A stretch of DNA of 64,000 nt from Pseudomonadota bacterium (GTDB taxonomy: Bacteria; Myxococcota_A; Polyangia; Polyangiales; Polyangiaceae), in assembly GCA_023398955.1 (NCBI GenBank), contig JAEWRL010000176.1, positions 8,859 through 72,858 of the forward strand. Reading direction: 5' to 3'. This document shows, one piece after another, positions 26,901-36,946 of this stretch. Position 1 is the stretch's first letter. Each line of letters opens with the position of its first letter. The notes below the pieces were generated by a model. It was not told where the DNA came from, did not search any database, and worked only from the letters and a program-made list of their open reading frames with translations. Made by a program: the position numbers and the translations under genes.

Positions 26901-29900
26901 ATCCCCTGCGCACAGGACAGGCGTTCGAGGAGCTGGGCCGCTTTCTCGGGCAACAGTTCGACGCAGACGCCAAAGCCGCCTCAGCATTCAAACGGGCGGC
27001 GGGGGCGTACCAGCGGCTGCCCGATCAGCGCGAGCATGCCATCGAGCTGCTGGAGCATGCGCTCACACTCGTGCCGGAAGACCTGGAGGCAGCGGAGCCT
27101 CTGATGTTCCTGTTCGTTCAGCAGGGGCAGTGGTCAAGGGTCGCGGAGTCGCTCACCATCTTGCTGCGTTCGGAGACGGCGCACGGCAAGGTGTTGGATC
27201 GTGTCGTCAGCCTCTTCGACAGCGTCGTAGCGTCGGGATCCGTTTCCGAGTTCGTCTCCCTGTTGGAGGAGATTCTTTGGTTGCCCGAGCTCGCGGAGTC
27301 CCCCAAGCAGCGCGATATCATGGCGACCAAGGCGCGCGCTCTGGCGGTGCTGGACGGGCAGGGCGCAGCAGCGGCGGACGCGTTCCGCTCCGTGATTGAA
27401 GCTCACGCCGACCCCCGCGACCTCGCAGATTTCGCTGCATTCGTGGCCACGCTGCGTGACGGAGCCCGGCGCCTGGAAGAGTCCCGGTGGCTCTTCGAAT
27501 GGAAGCTGGCGAGAGGAGCGCCTCCCGTTGCCCTGCTCTCCGAATGGGCGCTTGCCGAAGAGGATGGAGGCGATGTCGCCGCTGCTCTGGGCATCTATGA
27601 GCGCCTCGCCGAGCACAAGGACGGGAGGATCACTGCCCTCGAGGCGATCCAGCGGCTCCGTGTCACCATGGGGGACTGGGAAGCCGGGTTCGAAGCGATG
27701 GCGCAGCTTTTGGAGCTAGTCCCCAGTGAACGCAAGCGAGACCTTGCGCGGCAGATGGCTACTGTCGCGGTGCGGCAGCTCCTGGACCCGCTGCGCGCCC
27801 TGCCATACCTGGAGATGCTGCTCCCCGAGCCCGAGGCCGTGGAGCTGTTGTTGGAGGCTCTCGCTGAGCCTGTTGCGGCGAAACAGGCCGCCGCGCTGTT
27901 CGACATCGTCATCGAGTCGCTCGAAGGGTCTCCCCAGGAACTGACTCAGCTGCTGCAGCGGTTGCTCGACAACGCACCGTCTGACGAATCGGTGAAGCCC
28001 TACTTGAGGAAATGGTTCGCTGAGAGCTTGGCAGCCATGCCCCAGCATGCTCCGACCTTCTACGAGGTAGCGGTCGCCGCTGCTCGGCAGTTCCCGCTCG
28101 AGATCGCCTTCTGGGAGAAGGCAGAAGGCGCGGCACGGCTCACCAACGATCCGGAACCCACTGCCAAGGCCTACCAAGACGCGCTGCTGGATCCCGAAGT
28201 GGCCGTTGGCGACCTCGGACGGCGCGCTCAGGCCTTCTTCCAGGAGTGGTACGGCGGAAACTCCGCGCAGTCCCAGGCTCTGCTCGAACTCGTCTGTGAT
28301 GTGGACCCCACGGTGAGGTGGGCGTTCGATCGCTTGAAGTTGGCGCTCACCTCGCGTGGTGAGTGGCAGAAGCTCTTCGTCCTCTACGATCGCGCCCTCA
28401 GGCAGGCCCGAGACGAAGACGAACGCGCCTCACTACTGGACGAGGCATCCGTAGCGGCCAAAGACTTCGCGAGCGAGCCGGAGCGGGCTCTCGCGTATCT
28501 GGAACCGCTGCGCCTGCTGCGGCCCCACGATCCGCGCGTCGAGAGCGCTCTCGAGCGGCTCTACGAGCGTTTGGCGCTGTGGCAACCCCTGGCGGCGCTC
28601 CTCGAGCAGCGCCTTCCGGCTCTCGACGGCAGAGCTCGACGAGAGACCGAGCTGCGCCTCGCAGACCTTTGGTTGGCAATGGAGCAGCCGGAGCAGTCGC
28701 TTGGGTTCGCCGGACCTCTGCTCGACGACGATACGTACAGCGAGGCAGCTGCAGCCCTCCTCGAGCGCATCGCCTTCGGCGAGAACGAACCCGACCAGTC
28801 CGCCGCGGCGCGCCTGGTCGTCGGCCGCACCCTCGACATGCTCGAGTCCTACTATCGGCGCCATCAGCGCTTCAGTGACGTTGCTCGCGTCATGCAGCGC
28901 GGTGCCGACGAGATCGGCGACGTGAGGCAGCGGATTCGACGTCTGCGGGATCTCGTTCAGCTTGAGCTCGAGCAGCTCGACGATCCCCAGGCGGCCTTCA
29001 ACGTGATGTGTGCGCTGGTGGTCCTTGACCCGGCAAGCGAAGTGCACCGCTTCGATCTCGGGGAGCTAGCCAAGCGCACCTACTCCTTTGCGCGTTGGGC
29101 ATCGGCGCTGTGCCAAGCCGCTGCTGCGACCGAATCGCCGGTGCTCGCCTTGGAGCTGTTCTCGGAGGCTGCCACGGTCTACCTCGATACCTTGGATGAC
29201 AGGGAGCAGGCCACGAGGATCCTGACGGACGTCATGCTTTCGGACGCTGACCGGAGCCGAGCGTTTGCCGCTGCGCAGCGGGTCGCAGAGCTCGAGCGCG
29301 GGCTGGAGCGCTGGCCCGAGTACTGCGCAGCACTCGAGCGCGCAGCCGTGCTCTCTTTTGGACAGGTTCAGAGCGCTCGAGCGTGGAATGACGCTGCGCG
29401 TGCCGTGATCGACATGCTTGGCGACGCGGACCGCGCCATCACGGACTGGCGCCGCTCGCTCGCTTTGGATGACGCCAACTTCGAGGCACAGTGCGGTCTC
29501 GTCGAAGCCTTGACCAGGGCAGGGCGCCGTGAGGAACTCGTCCAGGCCCTCTTGCGCCGAGCGAGCGTCGTGGACCCGGCGAGTGCTCGCGGCGACAGGG
29601 CGGGTGCGGCGTCGCTGCTGACCGAGCTGGGCCGAGTCGACGAAGCGATCGTTGTGTGGTCCGATCTCGGCAATGCATTGGGGCATGACGCCGTCAGCTT
29701 GGACGCCCTCAGCAATCTGCTAGTGCAGACCGGCCGTCTCGAGGAGCTGGCCGCTTTGTGGCGTTCCCACGCTGAATCGGCGGAGGACGTCGAAACTGGG
29801 TGTCAGCTGTGGGTGCGGCTAGGGCAGCTCCTGGCGGAGTCGCTGGGGAGTCCCCACGAGGCCATCGAGGCCTACGTTCGCGGTGGCGCGTGGAGTCGAG

Positions 29901-32900
29901 CGTGCACCGTTGCCGTGGAGAACCCGGAGGCGCGCGATGGAGACCCGCTGCCCGAGTTTACTCGCCAGGTGCTTGCCGCGTGGAGTGAAGCGGGTGCCGG
30001 ATCTTCCCACGAACTGACCGGGGTCGTGCTTCGAGCAGTGCGCGCCCAGGCTCGGCGCGCGCTCGAAGCAGGCGACCCGCGGGAGGCTGCGGAACTCTTG
30101 CGTCGGGGTGCGGAGCTGCCGTTCTCGCGTGACTTCCGCCGCGAGCTCATCGCAGAGGCGGCCGCCACCCTGGACGCTTCGGGAAGTGGCCGGGAGGAGG
30201 CCATCCAGTTGCTCGCAGGTCTGGTCCGCGAAGATCCCGTGGATGGTGTCTCCAAATCCGTCACTTCTCGTCTCGTAGAATGGCTCGAGGAGGCAGGCCG
30301 GTTCGAGGAGGTCGCGACGACGTGGGAGCTCGTGGCCAGGGGTTCGCCGGAACGAAGCGAGCGTGGCCGCCGCGCTTGGTACAGCGCCGGGACGCTATGG
30401 GAAGAGATGCTCGGTGACGATCTGCGGGCTGCCAACGCCTTCAGGTTCGGCGCGGAGCACGGCTCGCTCGAATCGCTGCGTGCCCTGGCCCGCGTTCTCC
30501 AGAGGCTCGGCGAGCTGGAGGAAGCCGCCGAGGTTCAGGAGGCCCTGCTCGCGCGGGTCGAAGCGGACGAGCGTGAGTCCGTCGTCCTCGGTCTGGTCGA
30601 GGTTCACGTGGCGCTCGGAGCACCAGCGAGCGCCGTGCGTCACATCGAGCGCGTGCGAGCGAGCGGCGTTGATTCCCCAGCTCTTCGCGGTCGCCTTCTC
30701 GAACTCTATCAGGCCAGTGGCGAGTACGCGAAGCTGGCCGAGTTGCTCGCGGAGGACGCGCGCCATCACGACACGCCCCAGGAGCAGGCCGTCCGCCTCG
30801 CAGATTCCGCCGAGGTGCACCTAACCCGACTCGAGCAACCCGAGCGCGCCGTGCCCCTCCTCACCGAGGCAGCCCGGCTCGACCCAGAGGATGGTGAGCT
30901 TCCGCTGCGCCTCGCTGTTGCTCTGAGTCGCGCAGGCGAATTCGAGAGGGCCGTGAACGCGTTCGAGTCGAAGCTGGCCAGCTATGGCGAACGTCGCCCG
31001 CAGGAGCGGGGGATAGTGCACCGCTTCCTTTCGCGGGCGCTCCTGGCCGCAGGGCAGCAGCAGCGCGCCTATCAGGAGCTCGAGGAGGCGGCAGATATCT
31101 ACCCCGACCACCCCGGCATCCAGCACGAACTCGCAGAGCTTGCGCTGAAGCGCGGGGAGCTCGATCGAGCGGAGCGCACGTGCCGCACACTCTTGCTCAT
31201 GCTGCGGTCCGCAGCGCCCCAACCCGACGCGGAGATGCCTACGGCCGCCGCCGTGTACCTTGATTTGAGCGAGATTGCAACGCAACGTGGCGATACGAAG
31301 TCCGCAGAGGAGTTCATCCATTCCGCCTTCGAGGCGAGCATGGAGGGAGTCGCCGAAGGCCTCGCCCTCGAGAAGGAGCTCGAACGACGCGGTATGGGGG
31401 AGTGGCAGCGCCGGGCGCTAGAGTCTCGAGTGCGGAGGAGCAGCGGTGTCGAGGCCGCCGAGGCCCTGGCCGCGCTTGCCAAGACCCTTCAGAGCGAGGC
31501 CGAGGAACCGGAGTTCGCAGCCCAGGTCCGGGAGGCGGCCGAGGACCTCTACGCGGCGCTGGTCACGGCCGAGAACCCCGACGCTCGTGCTGTGAGAGCG
31601 CTCGCATCCGTGTTCGAAGGGATTGGCTCAGAGTCCGATCTCGAGCGTGCAGGCAAGATGCACAGGCACTTGGTGATCCTGCGCCCACTCGATCCCAGGG
31701 CCTGGCGTTCGCTCGTAGCGTGGCTGGAGGTGAGAGGGAGGCTGCTGGAGGTCGCCGAGCTCGCCCTGGAGCTCCGTATGGGTGAGCTTCCTCCGGCGAG
31801 ACCGATAGCGCTGGAACTGGCACGCGTCCTGACCTCTGAGGACGCGACGTTGGAGCCAGCGTTGCACCTGCTGCGGGGCCTTCTCGCGCAGAATTGCGAC
31901 GACAGCGAAGCCCTCGAGCTCCTCGTTGCTTCCCTCGAGAATGCCGGGCGCAGTCGAGAGCTCGTGGAGAACCTCGAGGGGCAGCTCACCGCTGCTCTCG
32001 ATCTGCAAGACGTCGGAGCAGCGGCAGGCTTGGCGTTGCGTCTGGCGGGCGTGCTCGAGCGGTCGAATCGGCTCCCGGAGGCTGTGGAGGTCCTGCGCGG
32101 CATCATCCAGCGGGACCCGGAGAACTCGGTCGCGCTCCGGGAGCTCCGGCGGCTCTTGGCAGGGCAGGGTGCCGCTGACGCGGAGTATGCTGAGATCGTT
32201 GGGCGTCTGGCGGAACACGCCAGCGGCGCCGATGCGGCCGAGCTCGGCCTCGAGGCAGCGGCTCTGTGGCACGGTCTGGGCGAAGAGGCTCGGGTCAGTG
32301 AAGCCATCGAGCGCGGTTTCGCTGCCTGTCCGGCTCACACTGGAATCCTGGAAGCACTCTTGGAGCGTGAGAAGGCCGAGGCCAACCCTGAAAGGACTCG
32401 CGATTACATTGAGCGCTCGCTGACGGCAGACCCAAGCCGAGCGGCACTCTGGGCGAGGCTAGTCCGGCTCGACCTGGACGCGGGGCTGCACGCCGAGGCG
32501 TTGCACGACGTAGAGCTGGCGCTCGAGTATCACGCGAGCGACCCCTTGCTACGCGAGCTCAGGGTCTACTGCCTCGAAGCGAGCGGCAGACTCTTGGAGG
32601 CAGTCGATGCGGCCAAGTTCTGGAGGGCTGCCGAGCGGCCGCTCGGTGGTGTCGCCGCTGGCGAGCCAACGCCACTGCTAGGGTTCATGGAACGAGCGAT
32701 CCAATTATTGGAGCCACCGCGTGCCGACGAAGTGGAGCTCGAACTCGCAGCGATGCTCGTCGCGAGCGGTCTAGCGGACGAGGCCCTCGACCGCATGTCG
32801 AGATGGGCGGGCGAGCCTGCGACTGTGCAGCGACTCTCTGGGTACCGTTACCTGGTGGACCTAGCGCGCAATCAAGGGCAACCCGGGCTGGCGGCAGATG

Positions 32901-33769
32901 TCCTGGAGCTCCTCGTGGGCCTGGTTTCCGACGACGGAGAACGGCTGGATCTATCGCTGGCTTGGGCGACCGAATGCTCTCGAGCTGGCCGCGAGCATGC
33001 CGTCAGGTCTGCGCTCGAAATGGCTCTCTCAGTGGCCGGCGGATACTCCGAGAAACGAGCCCTTGTCGTCGAACGCCTCGATGCACTCTACCGGAGGCTC
33101 GGAGCATGGAGACCCTTGGCGCAGCTCTTGATCGGCGAAGCGGCAGAAGCACGAGAGCCTCGCGCTCGCTTTGACCGACTCCTGTCCGCCGCTCGTGTGT
33201 ACCTCGACGATGCGGAAGACGCCGTTGCAGCTGCCGGCGTCTTGGAGCGCGCGCTGGAGGTAATCCCAGAGGATCTCGAGGCAATGACGCTGCTGGCTCG
33301 CGTTCAGGCCGTGCTGGGCGAGCGTGAGCGCGCGACGGCAATGCTGCATCGGGTGCTGCGCCGCGATGGCGCGGCTGCTGGTGTCGTGGTGGAAGGCTAC
33401 CGCCTGCTCGCGGAGCTCTACCTGGAAGGCGACGAGCTGCACGACGCCTACGATGCCCTGAGGATCGCCCACGAGCTGGAGAAGCAACACGTCCCGACGG
33501 CCATGCGTCTCGGTCTCGTAGCGCTCGACCTCGACGACCTGGGATCGGCGGAAGCGGCGCTCCGCTTCGTTGCGCTGACGCGCTCGCGGGAGGACGACGG
33601 AGTCGGGCCGGAGGAGCGAGCCATCGCCTGCTACCACCTGGCGCACATCGTCCGCTGGACTGGAAAGCCGGTACAGGCGCGCATGTACGCGAGCAAAGGG
33701 CTGAGCGAGCACCCCGAGGGTGACATCAAAAGGAAACTGGAGAGGTTCGTCAGCGAGCTGAGAGCATGA
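23981..33769 (+). CDS. Giant tetratricopeptide-repeat protein (about 3262 residues)
   Basis: One open frame of 9.8 kb encodes a nearly all-helical protein with dozens of TPR/HAT-like units, seen as recurring Ala/Leu/Glu-rich helix pairs with W/Y-G/A-P spacing, for example ALALGIYERLAEHKDG, ALRAWLRAVDERPT, AYQELEEAADIYPDHPGI and LEDALDVIPEDLEAM-like ends. No signal peptide, membrane helix or catalytic motif is visible, so it is probably a cytoplasmic solenoid scaffold. The frame opens at a GTG at 23909; the first ATG is 23981, with others at 24008 and 24017, and none has a strong ribosome-binding site. A Pro/Ser-rich protein gene follows after 43 bp and is probably co-transcribed. Very large TPR proteins of unknown role are typical of Myxococcota. 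Confidence 0.88.
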   Translation: MRAETHTGEMQAMAHNGSWTLDAINERLAMPLAKETELVEVLIDEFAMAPNAEGIFDEFHQAAIRDERVSHVATAYRRALRKTRLQHLPRPAQSCVYASAARFFADVAEDTALAMRYAEQAIEAQPANPLAREVLEVLYVDAEDAARLSKLYHRVIDVHEHPEDQLRLARRAVTLMRAIPASDAAAASLRQWIVKLDASDLEAFDELQDHLARSGNYRELAALLERRLEQGEDPEDAVRWRLMALYRDQLDRADELARHLEVLLQREPVPPLALQGAEAMLESPSGYLVAPAVAELYRRVGRSSDELSVLTRAIRTASGDALDRMEWRLAHLRVDLLDDPAGALDLVHPLLQRAPGRDDVRRFFIDLSRRVDQLEEAARKLDKAARAARDPDARARAEWDVAQLALELHNAKAERDAYKRIVQSGSISELTLRAAEALLASPDGLDRKSLERALAIVAERGERYAREGAAERLLELKPGPGRVSRRAAWIALMDTEREQEALAALEELLDPAADAPLLATVFERRAASSIDEEESYDYGFRAADLRAQSAAEPAGAVEAWRQLILTHGASRAVYARMLPLLEEGGDYPAVADTLHADSELAPPEERADILSRLGDVLYRNLKDTGTAIEAYRRALVADPGHLPSRARLQVLLTNEDAQIRLHAAEALEPALTPDEEVWLQIHELRAEALPDPVQRLDAFRRAAELLRRSGSQPSKGRLLCVRALRFAVLEAPEQVADWIELLDLFAASSSEVSEGLAAALDDGLQSLVGEPLVALATATGLALAREGRTQEALRAWLRAVDERPTASLMRRIDGLLTQQGATLDERVGRYREVIVGAYPADRADLALDLAQLLENANDRRGAAEVCGELLREESGNPQLLRRLVFLLKALGETQEVKLVLERALPDLVGEDRAYVLGELAGCEPQRAAELYAEALRAGRLGPAMLSIIKEFAADAGDFELQQLLLEHRAEHAGDPLRTGQAFEELGRFLGQQFDADAKAASAFKRAAGAYQRLPDQREHAIELLEHALTLVPEDLEAAEPLMFLFVQQGQWSRVAESLTILLRSETAHGKVLDRVVSLFDSVVASGSVSEFVSLLEEILWLPELAESPKQRDIMATKARALAVLDGQGAAAADAFRSVIEAHADPRDLADFAAFVATLRDGARRLEESRWLFEWKLARGAPPVALLSEWALAEEDGGDVAAALGIYERLAEHKDGRITALEAIQRLRVTMGDWEAGFEAMAQLLELVPSERKRDLARQMATVAVRQLLDPLRALPYLEMLLPEPEAVELLLEALAEPVAAKQAAALFDIVIESLEGSPQELTQLLQRLLDNAPSDESVKPYLRKWFAESLAAMPQHAPTFYEVAVAAARQFPLEIAFWEKAEGAARLTNDPEPTAKAYQDALLDPEVAVGDLGRRAQAFFQEWYGGNSAQSQALLELVCDVDPTVRWAFDRLKLALTSRGEWQKLFVLYDRALRQARDEDERASLLDEASVAAKDFASEPERALAYLEPLRLLRPHDPRVESALERLYERLALWQPLAALLEQRLPALDGRARRETELRLADLWLAMEQPEQSLGFAGPLLDDDTYSEAAAALLERIAFGENEPDQSAAARLVVGRTLDMLESYYRRHQRFSDVARVMQRGADEIGDVRQRIRRLRDLVQLELEQLDDPQAAFNVMCALVVLDPASEVHRFDLGELAKRTYSFARWASALCQAAAATESPVLALELFSEAATVYLDTLDDREQATRILTDVMLSDADRSRAFAAAQRVAELERGLERWPEYCAALERAAVLSFGQVQSARAWNDAARAVIDMLGDADRAITDWRRSLALDDANFEAQCGLVEALTRAGRREELVQALLRRASVVDPASARGDRAGAASLLTELGRVDEAIVVWSDLGNALGHDAVSLDALSNLLVQTGRLEELAALWRSHAESAEDVETGCQLWVRLGQLLAESLGSPHEAIEAYVRGGAWSRACTVAVENPEARDGDPLPEFTRQVLAAWSEAGAGSSHELTGVVLRAVRAQARRALEAGDPREAAELLRRGAELPFSRDFRRELIAEAAATLDASGSGREEAIQLLAGLVREDPVDGVSKSVTSRLVEWLEEAGRFEEVATTWELVARGSPERSERGRRAWYSAGTLWEEMLGDDLRAANAFRFGAEHGSLESLRALARVLQRLGELEEAAEVQEALLARVEADERESVVLGLVEVHVALGAPASAVRHIERVRASGVDSPALRGRLLELYQASGEYAKLAELLAEDARHHDTPQEQAVRLADSAEVHLTRLEQPERAVPLLTEAARLDPEDGELPLRLAVALSRAGEFERAVNAFESKLASYGERRPQERGIVHRFLSRALLAAGQQQRAYQELEEAADIYPDHPGIQHELAELALKRGELDRAERTCRTLLLMLRSAAPQPDAEMPTAAAVYLDLSEIATQRGDTKSAEEFIHSAFEASMEGVAEGLALEKELERRGMGEWQRRALESRVRRSSGVEAAEALAALAKTLQSEAEEPEFAAQVREAAEDLYAALVTAENPDARAVRALASVFEGIGSESDLERAGKMHRHLVILRPLDPRAWRSLVAWLEVRGRLLEVAELALELRMGELPPARPIALELARVLTSEDATLEPALHLLRGLLAQNCDDSEALELLVASLENAGRSRELVENLEGQLTAALDLQDVGAAAGLALRLAGVLERSNRLPEAVEVLRGIIQRDPENSVALRELRRLLAGQGAADAEYAEIVGRLAEHASGADAAELGLEAAALWHGLGEEARVSEAIERGFAACPAHTGILEALLEREKAEANPERTRDYIERSLTADPSRAALWARLVRLDLDAGLHAEALHDVELALEYHASDPLLRELRVYCLEASGRLLEAVDAAKFWRAAERPLGGVAAGEPTPLLGFMERAIQLLEPPRADEVELELAAMLVASGLADEALDRMSRWAGEPATVQRLSGYRYLVDLARNQGQPGLAADVLELLVGLVSDDGERLDLSLAWATECSRAGREHAVRSALEMALSVAGGYSEKRALVVERLDALYRRLGAWRPLAQLLIGEAAEAREPRARFDRLLSAARVYLDDAEDAVAAAGVLERALEVIPEDLEAMTLLARVQAVLGERERATAMLHRVLRRDGAAAGVVVEGYRLLAELYLEGDELHDAYDALRIAHELEKQHVPTAMRLGLVALDLDDLGSAEAALRFVALTRSREDDGVGPEERAIACYHLAHIVRWTGKPVQARMYASKGLSEHPEGDIKRKLERFVSELRA

Positions 33770-33812
33770 CGATGCCAGCCATGCTTTGCGGTCCAGAAGG
33801 AACATACGAAAG

Positions 33813-34901
33813 ATGACGGAACAGCAACTCCCTCAGGTGAAACCGGACGACGGTGACGATGTCTCGCTGGCTCTCGAGACTGCAGCGACGCTCTGGGCCA
33901 ACGACAATCAGGCGGAAGCGTTGCGGTGGCTGCGGAAAGCAGCCGACGCGGCAGAGCAGATGGGTAACGACCTGCGCGCCCTCGAGCTGGCGAGGGCCGC
34001 CGCGGATCTGCGAAACGCCGAACGACCGTCGAACGAGTCGCCCATGGCCGATGCGCCGGGCGCGCTCACTTCCGATCTTCCATCACCAGCGTCCCTGCCG
34101 GGAGCAGTGGCTACCCCGGAGGCGGGGACGGCCCGCCGCGGTTCCTTGCCACCCAAGCCCGCCAAGCGTGTGCTGCCCGGAACCGGCGGCAGCATGGACG
34201 CCGTCGGCGAGGAGCCGTCGCGCCGTCCGCCTCCGCCGTCATCCATGCGGTCTGGACCCTCGTCGACCCGTCCCGCGTCACTCGTTCCTGGCGCGCCCCC
34301 CAAGCCAAAGGTACCCCTCTCCAGTGACCCCGACACCAGCGGCTTCCAGGCTGCTGCGGCATCGCGCGAGGTGTCGGGTGAGGTCGCTGCTGCGGGCTTG
34401 GGTGAAGTGTCCGGTGAGGACTCTCCTGCGCCGGTGACCACAGCGTCGCCGAGCGGCGTGGACGACGACCCCTCCGAGCCAAGCAGTGACCGTCCGACAC
34501 CGCCGGTCGCGAGGATGGCAGTGTCGAGCCAACTGCCAGCATCGGTGGTGGCTGCGTCGAGCGAGCCTGTCCAAGCGTCCGTCGCGCCCGGAGCGGAAGC
34601 AGCGGACGCCCCGAGGCAGGGCACCGGATCACTGCCGCCTGCACCAGCCAAGCCGTCCGCGGGAGGGACGAGAGCCGCTCCGCACGACCCCACGAACGGC
34701 TCGGGCGCGCGGCGACTTGATGCGGGGCCGCTCTCTGCCCCAGTGCTGCCGACCAACGCGGGGGCGGGGGTGCAAGTCGCCATCAAGCAGTCTGCTCGAG
34801 ACGAAGGTCTGTTCCTCGTGCGCCGGCTGGGTGCTGGGGAAACGCCTCCGCCCGGGTACAGGATCGCAATCCTCATCACCGAGGACGGCTCGCTGACCTG
34901 A
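33813..34901 (+). CDS. Low-complexity Pro/Ser/Ala-rich protein with N-terminal helical repeat
   Basis: About 362 residues from the ATG at 33813, which has GAAGGA eight bases upstream. Residues about 15-65 are a helix-turn-helix resembling a single TPR/HAT unit (ETAATLWANDNQAEALRWLRKAADAAEQMG). A long disordered Pro/Ser/Ala/Thr-rich region follows (about 75-315), with repeated PPKPAK-like and SGEVAAAG-like pieces. The last 45 residues look structured (VAIKQSARDEGLFLVRRLGAG...GYRIAILITEDGS). It is the second gene after the giant TPR protein, 43 bp apart, and probably works with it. No known family was recognised. Confidence 0.65.
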   Translation: MTEQQLPQVKPDDGDDVSLALETAATLWANDNQAEALRWLRKAADAAEQMGNDLRALELARAAADLRNAERPSNESPMADAPGALTSDLPSPASLPGAVATPEAGTARRGSLPPKPAKRVLPGTGGSMDAVGEEPSRRPPPPSSMRSGPSSTRPASLVPGAPPKPKVPLSSDPDTSGFQAAAASREVSGEVAAAGLGEVSGEDSPAPVTTASPSGVDDDPSEPSSDRPTPPVARMAVSSQLPASVVAASSEPVQASVAPGAEAADAPRQGTGSLPPAPAKPSAGGTRAAPHDPTNGSGARRLDAGPLSAPVLPTNAGAGVQVAIKQSARDEGLFLVRRLGAGETPPPGYRIAILITEDGSLT

Positions 34902-35188
34902 CCAATCGACGCTGGTTGGCCGCGCTGCGCTCCACGGCCGGACCGGGGTTCGGTTCTCCGTTTCCAGGCTGCTAGGCTCGGCGTCGCTGAGAAGCCTGCC
35001 ACCGCACCAGCCGGCGAGGATGAGCTCGACTTGTGCTGACGATTGGATCAGCGAGCTCACTTTGGTAGTGGTCTGGCAGAAGTATCCCCTTTGCCCCAGA
35101 AGCGCTCGCAGAGCACCGTGGTCGGGCTCCGGGGCGCTACGGAGCTGATCCTTTCGGCCGCGGCGCTGCTCGCCGCCTCTGGAGAACC

Positions 35189-36841
35189 ATGTCTACCCTG
35201 ACTCAATCCCCCGCGTGGAAGAACCTAATCGTCCAAAGAGAATCGCTGGAGAGTCGCACCATGCGCGAGCTCTTTGCGGAGGACCGCCAGCGATTCGCGC
35301 GCTTCTCGCTGCGGTTCGATGACCTGCTCTTCGACTATTCCAAGAACCGCGTCACCGCAGAGACGATGCGGTGCTTGATCGAACTCGCCAAGCAGGCGGA
35401 TGTCGAGAAGTGGCGGGATCGCATGTTCGGCGGAGAGGCCATCAACCTGACCGAGGCTCGAGCCGTGCTGCACGTGGCCCTTCGCAACCGTTCGTCCCGC
35501 GCCGTGCGGGTGGATGGTTCGGATGTGATGCCCCTCGTGCGCGCAGTGTTGGCGAAGATGCGAGTGTTTACCGAGAAGGTTCGCTCTGGGGAGTGGACGG
35601 GCTTCACGGGTAAGCCCGTCACGGATATCGTGAACATCGGCATTGGCGGCTCCGATTTGGGTCCCGTCATGGCCACCGAGGCCCTACGTCCGTACTGGAA
35701 GAAGGGGCTTCGGGTCCATTTCGTCTCCAACGTCGATGGAACCGACATCAGCGAAACCTTGCGCCGCTTGGATCCCGAGACAGTGCTGTTCTTGGTTGCT
35801 TCCAAGACGTTCACGACCCAAGAGACCATGGCAAATGCGAGCACCGCCCGAGCTTGGCTCGTCGACAAGCTCGGCTCTGCCGATGCCGTGAAGGATCATT
35901 TCGCGGCCTTGTCCACCAACTCGGCGAAGGTGGCGGAGTTCGGCATCGACACCAGCAACATGTTTGAGTTCTGGAGCTGGGTCGGTGGGCGGTACTCCCT
36001 CTGGTCTGCCATTGGCTTGTCCATCGCGTGTGTCATTGGAATGGATGAATTCGAGCAGCTGCTGCAGGGCGGGCATGACATCGACGAACACTTCCGGAGC
36101 ACGCCGCTGAGCGAGAATATACCGGTCGTGATGGCCTTGCTCGGTATCTGGTATTCGAACTTCTGGGGAGCGGCGTCCCACGCGATTCTTCCTTACGATC
36201 AGTACCTGCACCGGTTTCCCGCCTATCTGCAGCAGGCTGACATGGAAAGTAACGGCAAGAGCGTCACGCGCGAGGGACGGGCGATCGACGACTATACGAC
36301 TGGACCGGTCATCTGGGGAGAACCTGGCACGAACGGTCAACATGCGTTCTACCAGCTGATTCATCAGGGCACGCAGCTCGTGCCTGCCGACTTCATCGCT
36401 CCTGCGCAGTCACAGAACCCAACGGGCAATCACCATCAGCTTCTTCTCTCGAACTTCTTCGCGCAGACGGAGGCCCTGATGCTAGGGAAGACCGCCGCAG
36501 AAGCCCGCCGTGAGCTCGAACTAGCCGGCGTCTCGGGTGAGCAGCTCGAGCTGCTAACGAAGCACAAGGTCTTCGGCGGCAATCGACCCACGAATTCCAT
36601 AATGTTCCGCCGCCTCGACCCTCGTTCTCTGGGGCGCCTGATTGCCCTCTACGAGCACAAGATCTTCGTCCAGGGAATCATCTGGAACGTCAACAGCTAC
36701 GATCAATGGGGCGTAGAGCTTGGGAAGCAGCTTGCGAGCCGGATTGTTCCGGAGTTGTCCGACGGCGACACGATCGAATCACACGACTCGTCCACGAACG
36801 GTCTGATGAACCACTACAAGGCCCTGCGGCACACGAGCTAG
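35189..36841 (+). CDS. pgi: Glucose-6-phosphate isomerase
   Basis: 550 residues. It interconverts glucose-6-phosphate and fructose-6-phosphate in glycolysis and gluconeogenesis. Conserved marks include NIGIGGSDLGPVMA, the sugar-phosphate loop SKTFTTQETMANA, QADMESNGKSV, the catalytic Glu region WGEPGTNGQHAFYQLIHQGT, and DQWGVELGKQLA near the C-terminus. The length equals the usual bacterial enzyme (about 550). The ATG follows TGGAGAACC. The upstream spacer of 287 bp has no gene; it holds a weak stem-loop close to 34905. It is probably transcribed on its own. Confidence 0.97.
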   Translation: MSTLTQSPAWKNLIVQRESLESRTMRELFAEDRQRFARFSLRFDDLLFDYSKNRVTAETMRCLIELAKQADVEKWRDRMFGGEAINLTEARAVLHVALRNRSSRAVRVDGSDVMPLVRAVLAKMRVFTEKVRSGEWTGFTGKPVTDIVNIGIGGSDLGPVMATEALRPYWKKGLRVHFVSNVDGTDISETLRRLDPETVLFLVASKTFTTQETMANASTARAWLVDKLGSADAVKDHFAALSTNSAKVAEFGIDTSNMFEFWSWVGGRYSLWSAIGLSIACVIGMDEFEQLLQGGHDIDEHFRSTPLSENIPVVMALLGIWYSNFWGAASHAILPYDQYLHRFPAYLQQADMESNGKSVTREGRAIDDYTTGPVIWGEPGTNGQHAFYQLIHQGTQLVPADFIAPAQSQNPTGNHHQLLLSNFFAQTEALMLGKTAAEARRELELAGVSGEQLELLTKHKVFGGNRPTNSIMFRRLDPRSLGRLIALYEHKIFVQGIIWNVNSYDQWGVELGKQLASRIVPELSDGDTIESHDSSTNGLMNHYKALRHTS

Positions 36842-36946
36842 ACGCTCCATGCGGTATCGCACAACACCTCGTGGACCGCACGGCAGCCATGCTCACGAAG
36901 CTCATCGAAAGCGTGGACCGTCCAAGGAGCGCGCTCAGGAAAGGGT

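Noticed and set aside
31549..32307. 252-codon minus-strand ORF inside the TPR giant
   Set aside because: Ser/Arg/Ala-rich shadow of the helical repeat coding strand, no domain or ribosome-binding site.
33908..35002. 364-codon minus-strand ORF opposite the Pro/Ser-rich protein
   Set aside because: Low-complexity on both strands, but the plus frame has a Shine-Dalgarno-supported start, close spacing to the TPR gene and structured ends. The minus frame lacks these.
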